Positions 24,844-36,510 of a stretch of DNA of 64,000 nt are shown piece by piece (position 1 is the first letter of the stretch; every line of letters starts with the position of its first letter). The notes under the pieces were generated by a model. The model saw only the letters and a list, made by a program, of their open reading frames with translations. It was not told where the DNA came from and did not search any database. Made by a program: the position numbers and the translations under genes. Origin of the DNA: Mytilus californianus (lineage: Eukaryota > Mollusca > Bivalvia > Mytilida > Mytilidae); NCBI RefSeq assembly GCF_021869535.1, contig NW_026262582.1:59098851-59162850 (forward strand). Direction: 5' to 3'.

Positions 24844-25061
24844 GATTGATTGATTGAATGTGCTATTTCGTGGCTGTCAGTTTTTATTAGTGGAGGAAGC
24901 CGGAGTGCCCGGAGAGTATCACCGACCTTCGGTAGGAAAACTGACAATCATAGTCAATTAAGCCAACTAGCCATGCACGTGCGGAATTCGAACAACTTTA
25001 GCATTGACAGACTTGCGATACAGTAGTTTGACTATTTAGACCATTCAGCCACCGAGGCCCC
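24844..25061 (-). mobile_element. tRNA-derived SINE with target-site duplication
   Basis: Read on the minus strand, the element opens at 25,061 with a tRNA Ser/Leu-like head (GGGGCCTCGGTGGCTGAATG). An A-box-like TGGCTGAATGG lies at 25,041-25,051 and a B-box-like GTTCGAATTCC at 24,983-24,993. It runs through a tRNA-unrelated body and ends in a (TTGA/TCAA)n tail next to 24,844. It is flanked by a 13-bp direct repeat, gacattactaatt (24,831-24,843) and gacattgctaatt (25,062-25,074), with one mismatch. The duplication, internal Pol III boxes and simple-repeat tail are the hallmarks of a LINE-mobilised SINE. It lies just upstream of gene 2. Confidence 0.85.
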
Positions 25062-25317
25062 GACATTGCTAATTAACATGTCGAAACACATGATAATTAT
25101 GCCGATGCACAAGAATGGGAGATTGATAATGTGTTTAATATTCGTTTCGTTCAAATACTGAATTTCAGCAATTATGAATGCATTATAAACTTAATAAATA
25201 AAATGAATCTTTTTGAAAAACAAAATATATGTGTATCATTTTAAATACTACAATGTTTTTTTTATAATTTCTTTTTTAAATTATAGGTCTGGCGTTTTTT
25301 TTTATTCTTGCAACAAC

Positions 25318-25381
25318 ATGGGGTTACATGTGACTTGGTTTTGCTTGGTTTCGATGCTTTATATGATTTGTGGTATTGTTT
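25318..25381 (+). CDS. Gene 2 exon S: signal peptide
   Basis: Starts ATG GGG and encodes 21 residues with a hydrophobic core (WFCLVSMLYMICGIV), ending in phase 1 at donor gtaagt. The paired exon in gene 3 (50,521-50,584) has the same length, the same phase and the shared SMLY..GI. core. The intron also continues homologous (both reach gttatcttcctat), which supports this start. An AG at 25,285-25,286, mirrored at 50,475-50,476 in gene 3, may be the acceptor of a 5'-UTR intron. Confidence 0.8.
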
Positions 25382-25779
25382 GTAAGTATAAGCCAATAAT
25401 TTGAATGTTATCTTCCTATAGACCCAAAATGTGTGCTTAATGTAACTGAAAATATTTCACGTTTTTTTTTCTTTAAATATATTTTATAAAGAATGAATAT
25501 TGTGACATATATATTTTTATTAGGATAATTTTAAAAGCGATGCTAAGCAATTTCTTAATACTTCTAATATGAAAAAGAATGAGATAGAAAAGTTAAATTC
25601 CAATAATTTTTCCTCTAAAAAAACAATAGCAATAAATCTTACATGTAGGTATAGGCAAAGTTTAACCTATAGGACAAACGATACAGTTTTGATCCCACTG
25701 TGATTTTTTTACGAAAATGTGCATACAACATATTTGTTACCTCGTTAATTGATATATGTAATAAAACATATATAAAAAT
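25382..25779. other. Gene 2 intron 1, first part
   Basis: AT-rich; nothing recognised beyond the donor-proximal homology to gene 3. Confidence 0.5.
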
Positions 25780-27290
25780 AAGGAGATGTGCTGTGATTAC
25801 CAATGAGACAACTATCCACCAAAGTTCAAATAAAGTGGATGTAAGTAATTATAGGGAACCGTGCGGCCTTCAACAATGAGAAAAACCCATACCGTATAGT
25901 CGGCTATAAAAGGCCACGACATGAAAAATATGAAATAATTCAAATGAGAAAACCAACGTCAAAATTTATAACAAAACAATTTACGAAAAAAAAAGCAAAT
26001 ATGACAAACATGAACCAACGACAACCACTGAACTACAGGCTCCTGACCTGGGACCAACACATACAGAATATGACGGGGTTCAACATGTTTGTGAGCGCTG
26101 AACCCTCCCCTAACCTGGGACAGCACAACATAAGAACAAACTATAAAAATCAGTTGAAAAAGGCTTAACTCATAAGATTGATACAAAGAAAAACATCAAA
26201 CAGAAACACAGACCGGATGTGGCAGGGTATATATCCATTCCTCATCCCTAACATAAAAAAAAAGACACAGATCTGAGAGTACTCGCAGTTACTGACAGCT
26301 AGTTCGAAGCCAATAACAACTAGTAAACAAAATCATGTATCTAAGACTAGAATATCAATCAGTACACATCCAACATCCAATGGATATAGTCTAAAGACAG
26401 CATCAACAGTATGAGAAAAGTATGACTTGTCCATTGCCAAAATATAAGTATCGACAGATTGTGGTACAGTGAAAGTACATATGTGTAATATTTAGTATGC
26501 TTTTAATTTACAGATAACAATATCAATATTTATACCAATAAAAACAACATTCAAAGATTTAATTACAGTGTTGAATAGGTAACCTTTTGGAATAAGTTTA
26601 TTTAAAGGATTGATAAGTTTACCGGGATCGTATATAAATTTCTGGGCTCGGTTAACAACATCACCGTAAAAATTAGGATGTGCTATTCCGTTTGAAATAA
26701 GTTTTCTACAGGTACAGCCAAACTTGCAACCCAAATCTTTGTATCTATGGAAGAAATTAGAAAAAGTTTTAAGTAATTTGTTGTGTAATTAAATCCCTGA
26801 TTTATTAATTTACTAGTAATACATAGATTACGTTCATTGAAATCTAAAACGTCACTACAAAAACAAGCATAGCGAACGAGTTGGTAAGTATAAACACAGT
26901 AAAACGGTGCAAAAGGAACATTATAGCAAAAGTAAAATCATTCCTTTTGTCGTAAATTTTTGTGTATAGTTTTTGGTGTAACACTGAAATATCTAAATCT
27001 AGGAAAGAACAGTTATTGCTGTTAATATTTGATTGATTCAAAGTAAGTTCCTTTGGGTAAATTTAAGCAGTATATTTAGAGATTTCTTGATCATTTAACA
27101 AAAAATATCATCAAGATAACGGTAAGTATTGTTGAATTTATCAACTAAATGGAATGTAGACGGTTCTTTACTGAGTTTGGCAATAAAATAAGATTCATAA
27201 CAGGATAGAAACAAGTCTGCTATTAAAGGCGCACAGTTGGTGTCCATAAGAATACCTTCAACCTGCGATATACTTTATTGCCGAAACGTA
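25780..27290 (-). mobile_element. Penelope-like retroelement relic (-) in gene 2 intron 1
   Basis: Minus-strand translation from about 27,275 gives a reverse-transcriptase core with frame breaks. GILMDTNCAPLIADLF corresponds to the family's GIPMGTNCAPLLADLF. A catalytic YLDD lies at 27,108-27,119, then SFLDLDISVLHQKLYTKIYD and YDKRNDFTFAI. A 3' region follows (words such as acaatctgtcgatacttata) and then a tail that ends at agacaactatcc...aaggagatgtgctg near 25,780. It is 5'-truncated just before the MGTNC motif. The RT type is assigned from recalled Penelope-like sequences in bivalves, so the family name is an inference. Small open frames here (25,944-27,041) are pieces of it. Confidence 0.75.
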
Positions 27291-29384
27291 CATACATATA
27301 TGTACGATACGTACAAACGTCCATATACTTGCGTGTGCTACTTTTAGAGATAAATGGGGTCTTAATTTTAGACATTTACTCAAAATTTGAGTTTCTTGGA
27401 AATGTTTTTACTCCATAAGGACACACCTAACTTTTTTGTGTCAAAAGATAAATAAATACAAGCGATTTTTTTTGTAAAACATTTGGAATATCTTCTTTAC
27501 ATAAGTATTTGTGTATCAATTCTTTGAAAATTCTTCATTTTTGTTTAATTTTTCCAGTTTAGAAAAGAAAAAGTCATTCTTTGCTGTTTACTTATTTTAT
27601 TTAAAATAAATTCATCGAAGATTTGTTCATAAAGATTGGCACAAATAGTCACTAATAATAAAGCTAAATGCCATTTTTAAAAAGTTGGGTCCATGTACTC
27701 GTTTTCACGCCACTGATTGAAATCAGTCAAAAAATGAATCTTTCCTCATATGTCACAGTTTGACGTCGCAAAAATTAGCATTTTACGTTAGCAACGTCAT
27801 TACCATCCCTGTAACTGTATCGTATGCCCTTAAGTAGATATGATTACTTTCTGAAATTTGAAGGTCGAAATTTTAGATTGTTTAAGGATCTGACATTGGA
27901 TACACTCTCATTGACCATGTTGACGAACGATAGCCCTGAGATTTAATGTAGCCAAAACCTTTGGATTTAATCAACCATATATGTTATGTTTATCGCCTAT
28001 TGCCAAGGCAATTTCAAGGAAGTTCTCACTATAATCAACTGAGTAAAACACCTTTCAGAGTCAAAAGCATCAGATTGTTTAAAACAGAAAATCAAAGAAA
28101 TTTTGACGAATAAAGCGAAACTAGTTACTAGATAATATTGCACAATTGCATCACCAAATCAAATACTTGTAGTTTAGTGCTAGATTTTGGCCAATCAGGA
28201 AAGCCTCACTGAACGTTTTAGGTAAAAAAAACATCATTTTTAGCGATGTTTTTTTTTGTTTTTTGTTTTCGTGTTGAAAGTACGTATCCATATGTTGACA
28301 TACACCCACACAGGAGCTTTATACTGACAAAAACTATTGTTAATCATATGGTTGAATCCGCTATATACAAGCTATTCACAAATTTTATCAATTCGACAAA
28401 AACATGCAACGAGATAGGAATCGGTTTGAAGTGCTTCACAACACTGTGCATTATGACATTATGAACCACTTGTTTTTTTTTTGTTTTTTTGTTGTTGCTT
28501 ACTTCCACCTGGAAAGAGACATGCACAAAAATCTCAAGTAAATAGTGGAACTCTCAGTGAAAAATAGGTCAACTATTACATGTATGAGATGTTGTCCTTT
28601 ATCTACCAATAAAACGGGCATGTTTTGCAAACAACATTTACGAAACTGATATTTTTAAACTAATATCTAATACACTTTTATTCTATTTTCACATAATCGC
28701 CAAGCTTTTCACATAATCGCCAAGCTAAACTAAAGATAGTTATATATGATAGAGTGTTGAATTAGTAAAAAATAATAATACCTTATATGCCTTACGATCT
28801 CCTTGGATTTTTTTGGCACTTTTTGTATAAAGTTCAGATGTTTTTTTTAACAGATAAAAGTCGATATTCACAGAATCGTTATGTTCGCATGGTACTATAC
28901 AAATCATCTGATAACTGGAGATCATACTTCAATTTCTTTTGGGAAAGACCCAACCAAAGATCTGGTTATTCAAACTGTAAAGACACAATTTTAAACTAAG
29001 ACTCAATTAAGTTTATCTTGAACCTGGCGTTAAGAACAAGATAAATACCAGTTGACATCTTCACTTAAAAACAGTAATAAAATCAAATATAGCAATAGTA
29101 TGACAATTATGCCCGGAATCGAAATTCAAATCCAAGAGAGGAAGTACTTGTTTCGTCCCTAATATTGAACATATATTACGGCCCATGTATGTACTCATAT
29201 GAAGCAATATTATTACTGGTGAAAAATTGTCTCATTAAAAATCATACCACACTTTCTTATTTTTATGAGGTCAAAACGCCAAGTTATTCTTAGAATGACA
29301 AGTGTGCAACGCTGCTTGTGAAGATGGTTTACTGGAACGAAAATCAGTAGCATATCATAGCATGTAGCAATATTAGTGAATTTA
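27291..29384. other. Gene 2 intron 1, middle part
   Basis: No gene. Notable sites: a hairpin at 28,224-28,257 (aaaaaaacatc / gatgttttttt) and a 20-bp perfect tandem duplication of cacataatcgccaagctttt at about 28,687-28,726. Open frames of 60-72 codons overlap on both strands and lack motifs. Confidence 0.5.
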
Positions 29385-29610
29385 CAGAGTGGTAGGAAAA
29401 AGGAAAAGAACAAACATACCGAACTCCAAGGAAAATTTAAAACGGAAAGACCCTTATCAAATAGCAAAATCAAAAGCTCAAACACATCAAACGAATGGAA
29501 AACAAATGTCATATTTCTGACTTGGTACAGGAATTTCCTAATGTAGAAAATGGTGGTATGACAGTGGCATAAAATCCCATTATATTGACAACAAAATGTG
29601 AACAAAACAA
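29385..29610 (-). repeat. Interspersed repeat family 2 (-)
   Basis: Plus-strand text includes aacataccgaactccaagga, gcaaaatcaaaagctcaaac, acatcaaacgaatggaaaac, tgacttggtacaggaatttc, tatgacagtggcataaaatc and ccattatattgacaac. It is the reverse of the copies at 41,305 and 58,430 and parallel to 57,245-57,500. The 146-codon minus-strand frame at 29,213-29,653 lies mostly in this repeat and is not a gene. Confidence 0.7.
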
Positions 29611-30424
29611 ACAGAAAAGACACCGAAAGTAATTTTTCTAAATAATAAAACACAACTCAATGTTGAGTTAAAACATTCTGATGAACTTGCTAAACATGAT
29701 TAGAAACTTGACCATCAAAACAATCAAGTATAGCAACACAATATGCACAAGTTAACTTAGCAAACTCTCATCTGATGTTGTAAATAATATAAATATGATA
29801 TTACAGGAGGTAAATATAATGTAGGCAACTTGTGTAAATCAACATCCCCAAGGAAGCCAAAGTGAGCTAACCTTTTGAAAATAATATAATTCAAACAAGA
29901 GTTTGCTTTGTGTTACAGTATCTTAAATAGACAATACATGTAGATTATGTACAGATTAAGTGAAAGCTTGACACCTGAACGGATTTTTTTTTCATCCTAG
30001 AATTTGACGACTATGTTGAGAAAAATAATAGTGTAAATGTTTTAGTGAAAGATTATAAGAAACGATCATTGATGAATGGAGTTAAAATAAATGTCAGCTT
30101 TTGTTATTCCAACGGGCCTATATCAATATTCATTTATTTTGACACGAAAAAGTATGATGGTCTGAATTGCTGCTGTTGATGGACTTCCACCTTTTTTAAT
30201 TTACCTTGGAGTTCGATTTTTTTGTTATACTTTTTTATTGACGGTTCAATACTCTAAATAAAACTAGGAAATCATGGCAATCTAAATGAAAGCAGTCAAC
30301 ATTTTGTAGTCATTGTGTACCAATATTTATATTATGCAACTTCTTTTACCGCGGTTCTTAATGTACTTATTGGTAAAATAGGCATGCGATGTTTATATAT
30401 ACATATACATTTCACATGTTTAAG
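29611..30424. other. Gene 2 intron 1, end
   Basis: AT-rich up to the acceptor ttcacatgtttaag. A small family 2 scrap near 30,180-30,240. Nothing else. Confidence 0.45.
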
Positions 30425-30599
30425 GTTTTGAAAAAAAGTTGTTGTTTTCAACCTCTACTGGGTATTTGAAAGATATAGATTTGGAAACAGGGGTACTAAG
30501 ACTTCTTGGAAATGCTGACAGTGGTGTGTTTGCACTTGCATATGACAAGACAGAAAGATATATATATGTTCCAAGATTCACTAGTGGAGACATATTAAG
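30425..30599 (+). CDS. Gene 2 exon A: first propeller blades
   Basis: 175 nt, phases 1 to 2, donor gtaagc. It completes a split Cys codon and reads FEKKLLFSTSTGYLKDIDLE, then ALAYDKTERYIYVPRFTSGD and ILR. LLFST opens the propeller as in LDL-receptor family domains, and the LAYD..ERYIYVP segment is a YWTD-like repeat. The acceptor has only a weak pyrimidine tract (tttcacatgtttaag), but the position and phase match gene 3 exactly. The pair is about two-thirds identical. Confidence 0.88.
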
Positions 30600-32729
30600 G
30601 TAAGCATAAGACACAAACGGTGCTCATTTAAAGTCAGATATCGCAATTTGTATTGCTAATATATATAAAAAAAATGTTTACGTAGCTTTTTGAAGAAACC
30701 CAAGTTTTATCATCTTGTCTTTTTTTTAGACCGCAAATATTGCTTGGGACTAAAATAACAGAACCACAAAGGAGATGATATGATTAAGCCATTTTTTTTT
30801 ACTTTGGGTCTAGTATTTGTTTATACAAAAAAGTATAGGTGAGGGAATCTATCAACCAACATTCTTTAAGAGTTGTTTATATATCAGTCTGTCATATGTC
30901 AGTATTTATATGTTTTGAATTACATCTCTGCTGTAGTACCTCTAATTTTAAATATCTAGCGCTACACGAGAAATACTGCAAACAAAAAAACTCATCCTGA
31001 TATCTGTTCATACAAATCTTATTGTGGACTTAGGCTTTACCCAAACACACGTGTTCGATACAAGATGTTTTTTTTATATCGAATGTAATGTTTTTTTTGT
31101 AGAGACCTTAACACATATTTATTTTGTCCAATGCTAAGTGTAAAATTGACAACTTCTATTGTTAATTTCCAGATGTTGATGACATCCTAGTGTCATCATA
31201 ACATGCATAAGCTGCCTTTCTACTCTAATGTGTCCAGATAATATCAACATGTCCATGTATAAATGATATTAATATACTTTTGAAGGTTTTACTACTCGTT
31301 TTTCTTTGTTTTGCAGTTCTAAAGGTTAAATATGAGCTCTTATCATACCTTTCCCTCTCTAACTTAAAAAAGTACACAACACCTAAGAAGTTAGTGAGGC
31401 AATTTATAGACTATTTTCTGACTATTCCAAAAAAACTAACCCAATCCCTACTGTTTGAAGAGTGTGCACGTGTGTGCATACCAACGAAAAACACTGAATC
31501 TCAAAATAGCTCAAAACAACTATTAACTGACCTTTTAATAGAAAAACAAAGGATATGGGGTATCAATTCATGGCACAACATCAGCACATGCACAGCAAAA
31601 AAAAAAAAAAAAAAAAAACCCACACAAAACGCAAAGGAACAGCGCTTTCTAAAAGTCGCAGTGAGGCCTTTTAGTTCACTGAAAAGCAAGAATGCTAGCA
31701 TTGCTTATCTAAACTACCAAATGTTCAAATGCAAAATTGTTCAAATTAAAGATGATAAATAAAAAGGTGTCCTCATTCTCTGAAAGACGCGGAAATGTCT
31801 TTCTCTTTACCCCTTTCTTTTTATATGCAATATAGAACTACGGTGAGATTTATATTATGTAAATTCCGTTCTGAGCATGACAATAAGTTTTTGGAAGTGT
31901 CACAAAAATGGCAACCAATCTCTGTTGTATCGTATTGTATTGCGCAAAACATCGACGTTTTGGACAATTTTCTTTGCATACTAAGACAAACCTCTATGCT
32001 TAGAATGTATTGTGATCCTGATATATTCACTGGCACTATTTTTCAGTGTCATTTTATTAGCTATGGTGTTCGTAAGTATCTAAAAAATTGAAAACAACAC
32101 GTTTAGTAATTTCATGCGTCCGAAGCGTTTTTCTGGATATAGAAAATATCTAAATCGTCCCCTTCCACAACGGCCGTATATAACTGAAACGTATCTTATT
32201 ATATTCATTTATTTTATCTTTTTATTTTTTTTTGTCACTCTGTGGAGAAAAAAAACTCATAATCTACACTATTTTCTATACATATTTCAATTCAAATAAT
32301 ATGACTTACAGTTTATTTATAGGACATTTTGCGTGGTATTTGTGCATATTTTGCACTGATTTTCCGTCAGCAAAAGGTTATCAATAGGCAGGTACATATG
32401 TTACTTTCTGGACTTTCAGGAATCTGATGTTCAGTAGTTGTCGTTTGTTGATGTGGTCCATAAATGTTTCTCGTTTCTCGTTTTTTATATAGGTTAGACC
32501 GTTGGTTTTCCCGTTTGAATGGTTTTACACTAGTATTTTTTGGGGCCCTTTATAGCTTGCTGTTCGGTGTGAGCCAAGGCTCCGTGTTGAAGACCGTACT
32601 TTGACCTATAATGGTTTACTTTTATAAATTTTGACTTGGATGGAGAGTCTTATATCTGTTTTAACATTTCCGATTTCCTGATCCTCACTAAACACAAGGT
32701 TATATACACATATTTTTCGGCTTTTTCAG
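30600..32729. other. Gene 2 intron A-B
   Basis: 2.1-kb intron with a 22-A run at 31,597-31,618. Plus-strand frames at 31,280-31,762 (160 codons) and 31,795-32,091 (98 codons) have no recognisable domain, run through the poly(A) as a lysine stretch, and lie within the intron, so I do not call them. A retroelement tail lies at 32,395-32,665. Confidence 0.55.
32395..32665 (+). repeat. Penelope-like element 3' tail fragment (+), in gene 2 intron A-B
   Basis: Diverged plus-orientation copy: cagtagttgtcgtttgttga, ggttttcccgtttgaatggt, cctttatagcttgctgttcg, gttgaagaccgtactttgac and ctataatggtttacttttat. These are counterparts of the tail at 56,740-56,920. Confidence 0.6.
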
Positions 32730-32945
32730 ATTTCCTTATCCAAATAATAAAACTATTGTGTTTGAGAGTGTTGTCTCTGGAAATCAACCAGGGGGTATAG
32801 CATTTGATTCCGCGAACAGCCATCTGTATTGGACAGAACCTAAGGAAGGAAATATAATGAGATGCAATTCGGATGGATCAAATGTAATCACTATTATTAA
32901 TGGAACGGGCACTCCTGCTGCTCTTACAATTGACATAGCGAATAG
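32730..32945 (+). CDS. Gene 2 exon B: YWTE blade
   Basis: 216 nt, phase 2 to 2, acceptor gctttttcag, donor gtttgt. It reads FPYPNNKTIVFESVVSGNQP, GGIAFDSANSHLYWTEPKEG, NIMRCNSDGSN and ends ALTIDIANR. GGIAFDSANSHLYWTE is a textbook YWTD repeat with Glu for Asp. One sequon (NGT). It has the highest similarity to gene 3 exon B and to the gene 1 remnant. Confidence 0.93.
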
Positions 32946-33349
32946 GTTTGTTGCATCACGTACTTGTGTTCATCATGTTTTGATTAAATGTTTCTTTTGT
33001 GAATGAATACATCAGTTGTTAAGATATTTCAAAATTGCATGTAAAGATATGTTAAAAAAACATTTCTGTTTGAAAAAATATAAAAATGTTTAATTAAACT
33101 AAAATGGTGGAATATGTGTTATTTTCTGTTGGTGTTGGTTTCTTTAATCTAGTGTCATTTTCAAACACAAAATATGGCATTTTCACCAATAATTGAAATT
33201 AGCTTATTTGATTTAATAGTTTGACCATAACGGTGTCAATATAACATTTACGGGTTTTACAAAAATCATAATCATTTTCGACATGAAGCAATATACCTGA
33301 TAATTTCTAAATGCTTTATGTTTCGTTTTACTTTTATGAACAATACAAG

Positions 33350-33465
33350 ATGGATGTACTATAGTCAGGATATATCCAATGGAACATTGCAACGGCTGAC
33401 ACTTGACGGAAAGGAAAGCCGAGTTATAGATAACCAGGCATCGTGGGTGTACGGCATATGCATAG
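33350..33465 (+). CDS. Gene 2 exon C
   Basis: 116 nt, phase 2 to 1, donor gtatgt. It reads RWMYYSQDISNGTLQRLTLD, GKESRVIDNQASWVYGICI. This is the third blade (W-M-YY for YWTD), with one NGT sequon. The intron after it is still alignable with the intron after exon C of gene 3 (both gtatg.catcta/atatac...gattg..gcgg), so the duplication included introns. Confidence 0.92.
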
Positions 33466-34014
33466 GTATGTCATATATACAAAATTGAACAAAAAGTGAT
33501 TGCGGATGTCGATTTGTATGTAGGAATTCAAACTATATAACAAAGACAATTAGTGTACAGTTTACCATTCTCGAACAGTAAGCTGTTAACAAGTAAAGAT
33601 AACAAATGTTATCCTTATCTATGCTAAAATTGTTAAAGGTGTAGGCATTTGTAACGTTCTCCTTTAGTTTGCATAATGCTGTGAAATAAAATAAATCGCG
33701 ATTGCAACTCGTAGATTTACCTCAAAATGTGGTCGCATGTGATCAAATATCAATTTGCTTGGTTATATATTATTATATCAAAAACTCGAACTTGCTGTCA
33801 TTGGCTTTTTTAATTTTACATGTGGCAATGCTTTGTGTCTTTGTATCTCTGTTTTGGTTATGCCAATGCAATATTTTTAACCACCTTTCAAAACTAATGT
33901 GCATTATATTTGTTTAATGTTTCTTCTTTCGACTAAATCATAGTCTAAATCGAAATCTGAGGGAAGCGAACATGAAAGTTTTATCATTCTCATATTTCTT
34001 TTTTCGGGGAAAAA

Positions 34015-34140
34015 AGGGTGTCGTTCAGTTGCTGTATAGTTTTGCGTCCAAATATTCCCGCTTTGAGCGTTCCTAACGAAGCTAAATATAAAAAAGTGCT
34101 TCTGACGCATGAATTTTATAAAGCGTTGTTTTCATTTTTA
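34015..34140 (+). repeat. Interspersed repeat family 3 fragment
   Basis: Has attcccgctttgagcgttcc, taacgaagctaaat and gaattttataaagcgttgtt. A second fragment at 34,300-34,460 repeats the same words with fewer changes. Confidence 0.6.
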
Positions 34141-34299
34141 TACTGCACTTGGTCGATACCGCTGCTGGTGGACGATCATTTCCAGAAGGTATCATTAGCT
34201 CATGAGTCAGTACTTCGGTACTGATATGATTCATGACAAACCTTTCTAAAATTGTCCATTAATAAATTTATAAAGTATTAAGAAACCAAAATTTCAACT

Positions 34300-34460
34300 C
34301 CGTTAGACAAAGTTGACATCAGATGGATTTGGCCATTATTGTCTGGCCCTATTTGGTCATAAAGGTTTTCAACTGTTCAAATATTCGGCTTTGAGCGTTC
34401 CTGATGAAGGTAAATTCAGAAAAGAGCTTAAGACGAATGCATTTATAAAGCGTTGTTTTT
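34300..34460 (+). repeat. Interspersed repeat family 3 copy
   Basis: Has tccgttagacaaagttgaca, ttggtcataaaggttttcaa, tttgagcgttcctgatgaag and gtaaattcagaaaagagctt. Same order as at 22,845 and 60,060. Confidence 0.65.
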
Positions 34461-34799
34461 ATTTTTTGTCCCTTTTCTCATTTAAATATTATTCATTTTA
34501 TTTCAGGTTTAAAAAAGATATATTGGAGACGTAAAATTAAATAAAAATTACAAGGAAAAAATATTGAAATCTAAATACGCGTTAATCGTGTCAATTAAAT
34601 CATTACAGTTACACGAATAGACATTCGCACTTCACATGTACTGATTGACAACAGGAAAGCTTATCTCAAACTGGAGAACATTTAAAAGACATTTACAATT
34701 GAACAGAAATTATTTATAGCATTCCAGTGAGGGTGACTGGGGAATATAAATACGGTCACTTATGTCTTCTGCCAGTCCGTAGTTAAAACATTAACATAG

Positions 34800-35145
34800 T
34801 GGGTCGTCCGTTTGGCTGTGCGGGATGTACAAGTTCGAAGCCCTGTCCGGTCAAAATGTTAAATATGATGCCTCGTGAAAAGATATTACCGCGCTCTTTG
34901 CATGTTAATAATCCTTGCAACAACTCCATGAAAGGTCCGAAGGTGGCCTGTTGCAGGGAAATATTTCTGACGTTATCCAATATACCCTCATTATTCAGTG
35001 GCAGTTCGAATTATCCCGACCTCCATCCCGGACATCCTCTTTTACACGACCTACCTATTGTATTAATTGTTAATTTGTTCCCGTCCTGATCATGCATTAA
35101 CTATTTGTTACTGGATGTTAAGCAACAAAGAATCAATCAATCATT
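34800..35145 (+). mobile_element. SINE-like element with (AATC)n tail, gene 2 intron C-D
   Basis: The head carries TTTGGCTGTGCGGG (A-box-like) and AAGTTCGAAGCCCTG (B-box-like, about 34,831-34,845). The boxes are closer together than in a tRNA, so the head is rearranged or only tRNA-like. The 3' end reads ttgttactggatgttaagca, acaaagaatcaatcaatcat, a tail I recognise from mollusc SINEs. I could not find a convincing target-site duplication. The tail matches part of the satellite monomer at 1958-7893. Confidence 0.6.
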
Positions 35146-35484
35146 TTAGCATACCAATACATCTTGTAACACACAAGAGTTGAGTGAGAAGTATAGTCTA
35201 AAGGAATTATCTGGTCCCAGTATATAAACTTGTCGAAAGTGAGGCGTTGGTTTGCTGTGTGAAATGTATTAAATCGCAGTCACATCCGTTCTGAATTGGG
35301 ATGTTTAATCCGATTCTTCGTGTTGGGTGAGTGCCACACTCTCTGTACGTTATTTAATGTGATTTCCTGTGCAATATAACATATATCTACAGTTATGCAG
35401 TAAATGTCTTGTATGTTTAGTACATCGAGGAGATATGTATTTCTGATTAGACGTCGAGTGTTTGTTATCAAGTTCTTATTTTAG

Positions 35485-35739
35485 ATGATCAACGACTTTA
35501 TTGGATGGACAATCTCATGGGTGACTTGAAATCAGCTTGGTATAATGGGTCTGATGTCGAAACGATAGTAAGCACAAATTCAACAAAACGAAACTGGGAC
35601 ATCGACATCAATGATGATTTCATCTTCTACACAAGCAACACAACCATTTTGAAGACAGGCAAATCTCCGGGACAAAATCTGACTGTTGTGCATACAGATA
35701 CAGATCAAATTACTGGAATTTTGTTTTACAAGCAAGAAG
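35485..35739 (+). CDS. Gene 2 exon D: YWMD blade and following blade
   Basis: 255 nt, phase 1 to 1, acceptor cttattttag, donor gtaaga. It reads DDQRLYWMDNLMGDLKSAWY, NGSDVETIVSTNSTKRNWDI, then DINDDFIFYTSNTTILK and ends HTDTDQITGILFYKQE. YWMD is at residues 196-199. Four sequons (NGS, NST, NTT, NLT). Because both phases are 1, loss of this exon keeps the frame, which is what gene 3 shows. Confidence 0.93.
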
Positions 35740-36510
35740 GTAAGAACACATGCATAAGTAAAATTACAAACATTGTTTATAAGATCATTGCATAACAAAA
35801 CTGTCTACGTATTAAAATGAATATGAAATTAAACGTTGCGTTGAGTATCAATAGTTACCCGTATTCACTTACTTAGAAATTTCCAATTTACATGTTGCAT
35901 AAATAAGATTATACAAATAAAGACAACAATTATAGATTTATACTCACGGTAGAAGTACTTGCATTAGTTTTTATTGTATAAGAGTAGCAATGTTATTTGC
36001 TTTAGTGTTTTTACCTATACCTATCTGTATATACTCTTTAATATACAAATATCGTTTGTTAAACTTTAATTGTATAAAAGGCTTCATAACATACTAACTG
36101 AACGTTCATACATCAGGAACCTACAGCTACCATGAAATGTGTAATTATTTGAAATATATAACATGAGATCCATTTAAACTAATTGTGTAGTATTAACTTC
36201 GCTTGCATGCTTTTTCTCATATTGAACATAACGATTAACTAATTGCTGTTATAAAGGTTCATGCACTGTTTACTATTTTGATTATTTAAGGGTTTTATAT
36301 TTTCGACACTAATTTTTCTGTTTTAAACTAATGTTAAATCAACATTTCATGAACTAAACATGAAGTTAAGAATGTGTATTGAATTTGCAATAGTGTTACA
36401 AATATTACTACTGTTGTAGTATTTAAACAAAAGTTGACATACAAATTGCAAATTTTTTGTTTATAATTTGATCATATTTTGTTTTAAAACGCTTTTGTAA
36501 TATTTTACAG
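35740..36510. other. Gene 2 intron D-E
   Basis: AT-rich intron. About 36,170-36,290 aligns loosely with 59,350-59,430 in gene 3 (tagtattaactt..cttgcatgcttt and taactaattg), evidence that gene 3 once had the same intron. Confidence 0.55.

Larger units (their letters stand above)
33466..35484. other. Gene 2 intron C-D
   Basis: 2-kb intron with two family 3 repeat fragments and a SINE-like element, listed separately. A 71-codon frame at 33,702-33,917 has no motif. Confidence 0.55.

Noticed and set aside
29213..29653. 146-codon minus-strand open frame
   Set aside because: Most of it is the family 2 interspersed repeat, which also occurs at 57,245-57,500 with stops.
31280..31762. 160-codon plus-strand open frame, the longest in the window
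   Set aside because: It lies in the A-B intron of gene 2, includes a poly(A)-encoded lysine run, has no domain, and its first codons (MKVLLLVFLCFAVL) resemble a leader only by chance in T-rich DNA. No support from the paralogues.
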